Below, one piece after another: positions 9,325 through 19,400 of a stretch of 26,795 nucleotides of DNA. Location: the IMG/VR virus record IMGVR_UViG_3300030419_004699, positions 3,614 to 30,408 of that record; one strand, written 5' to 3'. Source of the stretch: a virus. A model generated the notes under the pieces. The model was not told where the DNA came from, did not search any database, and worked only from the letters and a program-made list of their open reading frames with translations. The translations under genes were made by a program, and so were the position numbers. Each line of letters opens with the position of its first letter. Within the stretch, counting starts at the first letter, position 1.

Positions 9325-10413
9325 TTAATCACATTCCTCTACTTCTTCAATAACCTGCTTATAAGTATCTTTCACAGTCATTTGTGATGATAGTTTTTCC
9401 CCTGGTGCGGCTTTAGACATTGCTATAGCCATAGAACTAGCTTGTTCTTCTAAGGCACACTCAAACGAAGTAATGCTCGGGAACAGGCACGTAACGTCAT
9501 CCACCCTCTTGATTTTGCACAATGTATCAGTATCAATTTTATCATCTAAAGTAATTTTAAAAAAGTAATTTGCATGATTTGGCTCTAACTCAGTCTCCGG
9601 TAACCCATGAGAAGTACTAATAAAATCATAATCCACATTACCCTTTTCGTCAGTTGACAGTTGTCCAGGCCAATATAGCGGATACTGTTTTTCAGTGGAC
9701 CCGCTGCTTTCAATCAAAAACACCTCAATATCAAAATTCTCATTAGTACAAGTTGTATTAAGTTCTTCTACTTGTAATACAAAAGGATCTTTGTTAACAA
9801 TGATAACAGTGCCATCTTCCAAAGTAACTCTCTGCTCTCTAAGGAACCTGTCATTGTCTGACATTTTGCTTTTATGTAAAATCTCGTATTCCATAGAAGC
9901 GCTTAGTTGCGGAATAATATCTGATGAATGGGAGCCAGTTACTAGCTCAACCGATCCTGTCAAGTTACCATCCATTGCACGGACAAGCCAAGCAGGCGAT
10001 TTATCCGACGCAAGATCGCACGTACCTAAAGGGGCAAAAGTCGCATAACTATTTTCTGGAAGGGGTAAAATCTTTTCTTCACCATGTTCGGCTTCGTCTT
10101 TATCACTATAAAGATACGCAGGTTCTCCACCGTTCTTTTTCATTTGGCTACGAATTATTTTATTGGCCTCAGTCACAGAAGTTTCCACGCCGGCGTATAC
10201 GTATTGAACGCCTTGGCTAGGAGTTTGGTTTTTGATTCTGTATTCGATGTTACTTTGTGTTTCTGTTAGTCCACCGTAATCACCGTCATAGAGTACATCA
10301 TCATCAAAAAAAGCATAAAGAGTTGGCTTGAATCTACCCTGAGATAAAAGGTATTTTCCATACTGAGTTAGCTCAATATCTAAAACATCTTCTTTTTTAT
10401 CTAAAAATGCCAT
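9325..10413 (-). CDS. Phage virion protein, 362 aa, paralogous N-terminus to the 339-aa protein
   Basis: The protein has 362 residues. ATG at 10413 is preceded by CAGGT about nine bases upstream. It opens MAFLDKKEDVLDIELTQYGK, followed by LLSQGRF and YAFFDDDVLY, the same pattern as the start of the 339-residue protein at 1353-2372. The remainder does not align visibly with it. The chain is acidic overall and contains several cysteines, clustered near the C-terminus (LCKIKRVDD, then TCLFP, FECALEE, and the final EECD). The last 60 residues look helical and charged. There are no membrane segments. It lies 45 bases downstream of the giant 3833-residue gene and two bases upstream of the 1219-residue gene. 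A structural role in the tail or baseplate is inferred from the neighbourhood and the paralogue. Confidence 0.82.
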   Translation of the reverse strand: MAFLDKKEDVLDIELTQYGKYLLSQGRFKPTLYAFFDDDVLYDGDYGGLTETQSNIEYRIKNQTPSQGVQYVYAGVETSVTEANKIIRSQMKKNGGEPAYLYSDKDEAEHGEEKILPLPENSYATFAPLGTCDLASDKSPAWLVRAMDGNLTGSVELVTGSHSSDIIPQLSASMEYEILHKSKMSDNDRFLREQRVTLEDGTVIIVNKDPFVLQVEELNTTCTNENFDIEVFLIESSGSTEKQYPLYWPGQLSTDEKGNVDYDFISTSHGLPETELEPNHANYFFKITLDDKIDTDTLCKIKRVDDVTCLFPSITSFECALEEQASSMAIAMSKAAPGEKLSSQMTVKDTYKQVIEEVEECD

Positions 10414-10458
10414 TAATAATTTACCTGCTTAATATAAGTATCTCTTTACTCTATAATT

Positions 10459-13400
10459 TTATTCATCTTCTAGTGCTGTCCGTATAGCATCAATCGCGAC
10501 TTTATTTTTATCATCTGCTCCTCCAGCGCCTCTAGCAGAATTATTCGCTCTAAGCATCGCTTCAACCCTCTTAGTTGGCTTAATGGTCGGCTGGGCGTCA
10601 ACTTTAGCCAACTCAATTAGCGAGAAGAAATCATACGGCCAATTGTAGCTATATGTTGGTACCGAATCTTTTCCTCGGTTGGCGGAGGTAAATTTAAACT
10701 TTGTATCATCGGTTGTGTCTTTTGTTACAGAATAATAGTTAGTTTCCGCCTTTTGTTTAACTTTGAAAACCATCCAGCGCAAGTTAGATGGCAATCCTCT
10801 GTTATCCGGATCCACCAAGTGATCTGGCATTTCGCCTGCTAAAATCTCTTCACCGCCGGGAGTGTGGTTAACCGAAAAATACCCCATCAATTCATTTGTT
10901 GTTAACGGATGAGAGACCTCAGACATGACTTTATCAGAATCTTTATTTTTTTGAACTGTTGTTTGGCCACCGGGCATTATACCCTGCCAAATATCCTGTA
11001 AATCTCCTTTGGAGAACGTATGATTAAATTCAAATATATACATAACGCACGGATCAACACTTGTCTTCTTTTCGCTCTTGCCTGCGTCTTTAAGGCGGAG
11101 TCGCTCCGATACAAAATCAAATTGAGGAGGGATAACATACTTTTGCATTTTTGTAACCATATTTCTTATGGATGGTCCCGGAAGGGGCACATTACCACTA
11201 GTGCGATCCGTAAACTGCTCGTCATTAATCGCACTTAAAATATGATCAACAATATGCTGATCATGCTCGGGGTGGTGACTTAGCGGAACAAATGAATTTT
11301 GACCAAATATTGGCACAGCAACAATAGCCTCACTCACAGTTTTTTCACTGGCCATTTCACCAATTCGCCTTGTTGTAGACGACTTATCGAATCCACAGAG
11401 TTTAAGCAGGGATCCTACATTAGTGTTACTATCATCAAAAGTGTCTTCAGAAAAACTCTCTGCTAATTCTAAAGTAATACCATTGCTGTTGTTTGGTTTG
11501 GGTATATCACCATACGTTTTCCATGTCCCTCGTGTAACACTATCATCTGTATGAGCATTGTGACTTAGCACGGGACATTCAAATTTCGTACTCAAAACCC
11601 ACATGCTTTCCGATGTGTTTGCACCTCCATGTGCCGTTATAGGTGTTCCATCTTCAGCGTTCCAATCAACATTATATACTTGTGATTTACCAAAGAAATC
11701 AATAGAAGAGGTCAATTGCATTTGAAATAACCTAGCAACTGAAGATGACCAATTATAGTCATAAGTACTGCTATTGCTGCTATTCAGTCTATCTGCCTTT
11801 TCATTGGAGTTCCAACATGTGACAGTTGTGTTATTGTGAATATCTGATAAATCTGGTTTTACACCGCCATGGCCATAAAATTCATAGGATGGTGTATATT
11901 TCAAGCGGCATTTCGCAGTACCATAAAAATATGGAGGCGTATAAGGAGCGAATGCAGGATCTGCAGTGTGCATTATCCTATCAGCAGCATATTCTCCATC
12001 GGTAGTATTGTTGTTCTCCGCTGTTGACATAGGCACCTCACACGCTGGGCCGTAATGGATTCCACGAAGGAGTCGCCTTGGGGAATAGGCATCAGCATTG
12101 TGATCGGAGCCGGGGCCGTCTCTTGGGCCTTCATACGAAACAAAATTACTGCCAGTCTTTAATATAACATCCATATAATAATCTTTTGGAGTATCTTCAT
12201 CAACAGACTGTACCGCCTTGAAATCAGATGCTCTTACAGATGTAAATGTAGATAATTGTTCATCTTTTAAAAAGAATCTAACGGTTTCAGCTAAGAAATT
12301 GTGCATCGCTAGATCATACCTATAATCATCTCCAGCCAGACCACCGGTCGCGACCGTTAAAGGAACGTGAACGGGGTCTATTAAGTTCATTTGTGCTTTA
12401 GGTATATAACTCTTGGGATCGTAAATCGCTTCAAACGGTAATCTAAATTTGAAATTTTGGTTTATATAAGTCGTATTATCCCCAAGAAGCCCCCTATATT
12501 TACCATCAGAGCCAGTTTTATCAAAAGTATTATTTTCAGGATGCGTAGGTTTAGGACGAAATCCCGTGTCCATCATAACAGGCCAATCCACAGCCAACCC
12601 AGATTTAATTGAGTTATATAAGATGCCAGGAGCCATCAATGGCTGCAAAATAGTTTGCATACGCCCAGCTTCAGTGTTAACTCCCGTGCTAGGTACATTT
12701 TCTCTAATCTGGTCTCCATATGATTGAGAGAAGAGTGTACCCAATTGTAATGTTCTCGTAACCGGATAAAACCCTTGATATGGAAGAAACTTTTTAATCC
12801 CGCGACATATCATCTTAAAATGCGTTGTAGTATAACCGCTAGTTTCATGGTCCGTTTTCATTACATCAAAATGTTGTAAGAAATCTGAATGTGAGAAAAT
12901 CTTGAAAAAGTCTGTTTCACTTGATGAAGAGAGGTGTCCTCCCTCTAAAGTGAATGTCGCTGCCTCATCGTCATCGCCTTTAAAAGTTTTTGGAACTTCA
13001 AAATTATTCTCTAAGTACTCTTCCATGTGTTCAGAAACCCTAAACTCTGGAATAGTAGTATAGCCTTGGCCGATCAATCTAATATCTTGGGCATAGTCGT
13101 CATAAGAATCGTACCAGGGGTTTCTAGCAGTGCCTCTAATGGTGGCGCGATCCGTATTTGCAGTCCAATCAGCAATATAACTTTTAAATTTATATTGAGT
13201 GCTACTAACTTTATATGTATGTAACTGAAAACAGTCATACTGCAGTGAAGCTGTTGCTTGTGTTGCTCTCGCGTAGCGTAAGGGATAGTTGCCGATAAAA
13301 AATGTATCGACATCTGCGATAGTCCACCCATTATACCACGACAATTCACCTGTTTTACTGCTATCAGTGCTATCAGAAACAGTTGTACTAGCCAAAGGAG

Positions 13401-16400
13401 AAGAATAGGTTTTAGTCTTTGTCGGAAATCCTCCCGGCGAGCCTTTACAGTCCAGTGGCCAAACACTCTGTGGCATATAAACAGTAGCAGGCGATGCAAA
13501 TGCATTGGTGGAGGTGGAGAAATTATAAGTATAACTTGACGCGGATAACTCATAGCCAAGAGAACTGGTATGGATGGTGGGTGAGCCCTGTCCAACTTTT
13601 AACCTATCACTAGCATCGTTTCTCCAAAACGTCCTATTTTGCCCACCAACTGCCGTTGCCATTTGTAAAGCAGTTTCAGCATAATTCGTTCTACCGCGCA
13701 CCTTACCAAGGTATGCATTAATCTCTTTAGGGTACACCGTTTCAGTATACACAAATTTATCGAACTTTTCTATCGGATTGGTTTCCCAACTCATTCCACG
13801 AGCAGTATACAAATAAGTAATCTTATCGTACATCTGGTTACCACCGTCGCCTGTGACGGTATTTGTGATTCTGTTTAATTTATCGTTTGCAAAAGTTGTC
13901 AAGTTGTTACCATAAGTGGTCTTGACTTGCAACGCCTGCGGAACAAGGACATCCAGTGTACCGGGTGGTGTAAAACCATGATCTTTAATAAACAAAGAAT
14001 GCATAATCGGCTTAAACTTCGAAGTCACTGGAGGTTCTGTGAACTGATGAATTGTGGTTGTTTCTTTTGTTTTAAGAAAGTTTGCCGCTAGGCCGGCTAT
14101 ATCGCCACCTTTTTTAATTTGCCACCATGGTGTTGGGCCTTCCTTATTAACAATAGTATGTGAAACAATGTTGTTTCTTTTTTGATATCTTGCAATTGGA
14201 TGTTGTCCAGTTCTTGTTTGTTTCCAAGAAGGATGTTGATATGGTCCATTGCGGTGGAGCAGCAAAGAGTTAACGACGGCAGCGTATCCCGCATTCCTTA
14301 TTGCAGTATCATCCGTATCTCCAGAAGCAACATCACAAAAATCGCTATTTACATAATTTACATCGATGGCAGAGCCTGCACCGGCATGTGTTAATTGCGA
14401 GTATCCAAGCGTATTAGCGCTAGATGAAATCGGCTCATAAATATGATGATTCAAACCAACAAAGTCGGTTGGAACAAACTCGGTTAAAGTATTCCAATTT
14501 CCGTCGCTTCCAATTTGTACACCAAAGGTTCTACCTTTTTGATCTGATCCATATTTAACAACATGACTACCTAAATCACTTGCACTAACAAATTGAATTG
14601 CTTGTACAAAGCCGTCTGCAGAACTTGAATACCATCCGTCACCCGGAGGGTGACCATATGAATAAGAAGTGATATAGGAAGCAGTAATCCAAGTGTATTG
14701 CAATGTATCTGCTGGAATCTCTCGCTGAACCCAATAATTGTCATATGACTTTCTGGTTGCAACCGCTGTTAAATCACCCTCATTGATGCTGCCGCTATTA
14801 ACAATCTCGTATCTATCGAGAGGATTCTTATTCGTTTTATGGTAAGAAGCACTGGCCTCGGTTATAAGAGGTTGGTCAGAAGCGGCAGTTCTAGTGCCGG
14901 TAGAGGTGGTTATTATACTAGCAGCAGCATAACTACCAGCAATTGATAAAACAGCATCCACAGTAGTTGTTGAGATCGTTCCCACTTTGCCAGCAGAATT
15001 GTGAGCTATAGCAAGGTTTAAATCTTCATTTGTTATAGCCAATTTAATACTAGTATTAATATTTGATGCAAAATCTGCCACCGAACTAACATTTTTATTA
15101 ATAGAATAATTTGTAGCAGTAGCTTTAGCATTGCTAGTTTGGAACGTGAAAGTAACTTGTTTCCCTAAACCATCTCCAATTATAATAGTTTTATCAGCAT
15201 AGTCACCTGACGTGGTTGATGTGCATGTAAAGTCTACAGTATCATACGTATCAGGAGCGCCAAATTGTCCTGCATGTGTTGTTAATAAAGACCTTAACGG
15301 TTGTCTTACACTTAAGTTTCTAAAAGGAAGCGCATTATATGCAGAGTATTCTTCAGATTCAAAATCTAATGCGCCTCTAGAGTTAATCTCGGGTCCACCT
15401 GGGGCAGAGAATCTATTGACGATCACATGCTCGCTTCTTCCACGATCTGGAAGTTTAAAATCTACTAGGCCGTTGACGTGCCCAGACCATACAGGGAGGC
15501 TGACCTCTACATCTCTAAAGTCCACTGCGTTTATAAGAGCAGCAGTGTTGCCAGCAGCATTGTTAAAGGTTATTTGATTGCCGTCTGCTCCTATTTTATC
15601 AACCCTTAATGTAACATACCTCTCAGAAGATGACGCAATTGCAGTGAGCCCTTGGATTCCGTTGTCACTATCACCAGAACCAGTACCATAACGTACAATT
15701 GTATCGTCTGCTGATCCATTTATTGCAGCTACCACGTTAGCTTGCATAATAGCAGCTGTCGCCCCTCTCTTGATATTGATGCGGTTTGTGCCGGCAGCGA
15801 CCATCGTTGTTAAAAACATTACAACTATTGTGTTATCACTTCCGCCCACCGAAGATGGCACCAAAACTTCAAAAGCATCTTCATTAGCCACGCCGCCCGA
15901 ATTAAGATCTATTTTATCAGGAGCAGTTGACTTGGTAACAGTTTCAACGCTAGGGCTTGGTATGCCGTTTGACTCAATAAAATAGACATTATTGTTTGAT
16001 CTTCCTCCGCTAAGTTTAACTACTTCATAGCTCTTCTCATAGTTTCCAATAATCGTCGTTCCTGCTGAACCAGTGGTTTGTTTAATATTTCTAATGTTTA
16101 CAGGACGTTTTGCAGATTCGTCTCTCAACATTGAGGCTTTTGGGTATTCTGATTTAAAGGCCACGCTTGCGTTTCTTTGAGCAGGGAGCAAATATAAATC
16201 TTGACTAGCCGCCTGTTTAATTCTAAAACCCTCACCTCGTGTGGATTCTTGATCCGACGCATTATAATTCAAGGCGACATGTCTATATTGCCACCCACCA
16301 ACATATTTTTCTGTAAACGGACCCTGTAATGGAACATCATTTGTTCCCGGGGTGATATCATCATGATAATTGGCAATAACAATATTATCTTTAAAGTCCA

Positions 16401-19400
16401 CATTACCGACGCTAGAACTGTACAAAGTAAACGGCACAATGAAGTCATCACTAGTGAGATAACTTAAATCATGCGCAGTTGGATTTCTCGGTTGTACTTT
16501 ATAACTGACCTTTCTTTTAGATACTAACGTTTTATTATCATCGCACGAATCATTATAATCTATCGAAGTTCTGGAGACTGCCAAATGATCATAAGCATCT
16601 CGGGGGAAGTTAGTATTGAGAGAGGCATGGTAAAAATCGCGATTTTTGTTCGTTTCAGAGTTAGATCCGCCACCAAACGTCCTTGTCTTATCAATATCTA
16701 ATCTAAAGGGCCTAGAAAGCCGTCTAAGGGCGTAAGTTGAGGCTAGGTATGTGTTGCTATTGCCTCCGCCAGAACCGCTGTGAGCGAGCGTATCGTTGAT
16801 CCAGGAGCCACTAACATCACTAGTGATTCTTTCTAAAAGCGTGTTCCTATCCGAATCAACATTACCATCTCCGGAAGTAGCAGAAGTATCTCTTTCCACT
16901 CTTTCTTTCCACCAAAGACAATTATCACCTTGTGTCTTTGCACCGCCAGAAAACTTACTAGACACGGTAACGTTGCTGAAGTTATGAGTAATCGCTGTAT
17001 TACCCTCATAACCTGCAACGACTTGAGTTAAAGTAAGGGTTGCTCCATCGCGAGTTACTGTAATTTTATCACCTGCGGTGTTATGGCCGGCGGGGCCATC
17101 AATGGCCAGTTTTAGGCCGGCGGCGATCTCGGCGGGCGTGTTCGGTGCACCTCCATGGCCGACACCAAAGGCAAGATCCGAGCCAGACCATTGCGATCCT
17201 TTCGCTTGATAAGTTCTAGATGTTCCATCAGTTGAAATGATTGTGATGGTGTGGTCATATGAATAATCTGGATCAGGTGCACCAGTGAAAGTTATTGTTG
17301 CAGTCGCTTGGCCGATGGGTGCATGGCCAAACTTCCAATTATAGAGAAGTTCATTAATACCAAACAGAGAACCTTCCGGTTCACTAGGGGACGTTTCAAT
17401 TGTTGGGAACTTGGTCCAATACTTATTTCTCTCCAATACATGACTCTCAACCATGTTCTGTAATGCGTCTGAAGTGTTGGCCGAGACCGGTGTTAGTTGT
17501 TTTAAAATTTCAAATATAGACGTATCAATCCACTTATAAAAATCAACAAATTTATCGAGGTCTGGTGTGTTATTGACTTTTTCAAAGAAGAACTGCTTCA
17601 TCTTTGACAAGGATTTGTACGATTGGCGATACCGATATACAGGCTCACCAATTAAATTATTAAAATCCATTATAGAAGCAAACATGTTTAACATTTCTTC
17701 TGATATTGTTTGATACATACTCTTTTCAAAAGAAATATAATATGTAATTGGGTTATGCTCTCTTGTGAAATATTCGTCATCTTGTTCTAAAATCTGAACC
17801 ATATCAGAGCTATTAATGACTTCTGGCAGTTGTTGTTTTGCAGAATACACATATTCAGCGTTAATACAGCCGGTATCATTGGCATCAAAAGAATACCCAC
17901 GACCAGGGTGTCTATAGTTAGTGATTCCGCCGACCCAATTACACCTAGCGGCGTTGGCGACGGAGCCAGAAGTCACGTCTTTTACGATAAATTCACCAGA
18001 CGAATCAGATCCAGTAATCGTCGCGAAATCCCAATTTAAAGCAATCGTCTCAATTGCCGGCACTTCAGTTCCACTTAAAGTCGTCTGAAGAGAAGAAAAA
18101 GAATTTTTGTAAGCATTAGGAGCCCCATAATTAGAAGAATCCTTAGCGTGTTTTTTAATGACGTCATCATTAAGATAATTCATCCAAACGCGAGCGGATG
18201 AAATTCGTGCATCGCTGTAAGATAATATAGAGCCAGTAAAATTAGTTTTATGTGCACCAATGTACAATCGTTTTTTAGAGGTTAAAAAGCTTTTAGCAAG
18301 GGCAGTACTAGTCATAGAACCAGTAACTAAAAACTCGTTCTGTACAATATCTGTATTTGCGTTTACACCAACAAATTCAACGTTATACTTGTACGCATCA
18401 TTAGCGCTACTTGATGCAATCATATCTACTATCGGATACTTTACTGGTTTGAATCTAACAGCAAAGTTCCACTCGTTATTGTCATACACATTGTAAAACA
18501 AACTACTTGTCAGATTGGGAATTATACCATTGCTACTAGTAAGTTGGAAATATGCATGCGGTGAATCTCTCTTATCCCTAACCGCATACACTTGGAAGTC
18601 GTAATCGTCAGCGCCATTGGTAAAGCTTGTGATCGCAGTGTTAGAAAGAGTTGTAACAATTGTAGTGTTACCACCTGAGCCGGCTGTGGCCTGCGTCAAG
18701 GTCAATTTGGCCCCGTCGCGAGTTACTGTGATTTTACCATTGTGGCCAGCTGCAATTTCAATGCATTGTTTTAGACCATCAGCGATGGTAGCTAGCGCTG
18801 TTGGGGCACCGCCATGGCCGACTCCAAAAGCAAGATCATTGGAGTTCGCTGGGCCGAATTGTGATCCGTGAGTTACATAAGTCCTAGACGTCCCATCGGA
18901 TGAAACGATTATGATAGTGTTGTCATATGAGTAGTCTGGATCGGGGACACCAGTAAATTCAATTGTTGCAGTGGCTGCAGCGTTTGTTACCCATGTATAA
19001 TTTGTGTCAGTATTAGAAGCTTGCGCTGTATGTACACCAAACAATGAACTAGTAAGAGGAGCATAAGACTTATAAAATTCACCCGTGCCGGCTTCCTGGC
19101 CGAATTTATACGGAAAAATAACCTCTGCCTCAAATGTCATTGGTACACCTGGGTCAACATCACTAAAGGGTGTGCCAGAAATATAAGATCTTACATCTGC
19201 ATCAGCTTCGGATGTAGAAACGGTAAAAGAATCGATGAACGCACTTACATTAGACACAGTGGCGTCGTTTGAACCTATTTGATCCTCGATAGAAGAAGTA
19301 GTATCGTTTGCTCCATCTCCCATTCTCCACCAAGAAACCAAGTTTGAAGCTTGTGAGTGAGAAGATAAACTAATTGGACTTTCATATAACTCCGTAACCT

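Noticed and set aside
13074-13595. Minus-strand 173-codon open frame inside the giant gene
   Set aside because: It overlaps the 3833-codon frame in another register, no ribosome site was noted, and its composition is low-quality (clusters of Pro, Leu and Ile). It is a shadow of the real gene.
16940-18985. Repeated DNA in the giant gene as a CRISPR or insertion sequence
   Set aside because: The repeats are long, few, in frame and diverged like protein domains. There are no short identical repeats with spacers, no inverted termini and no transposase.
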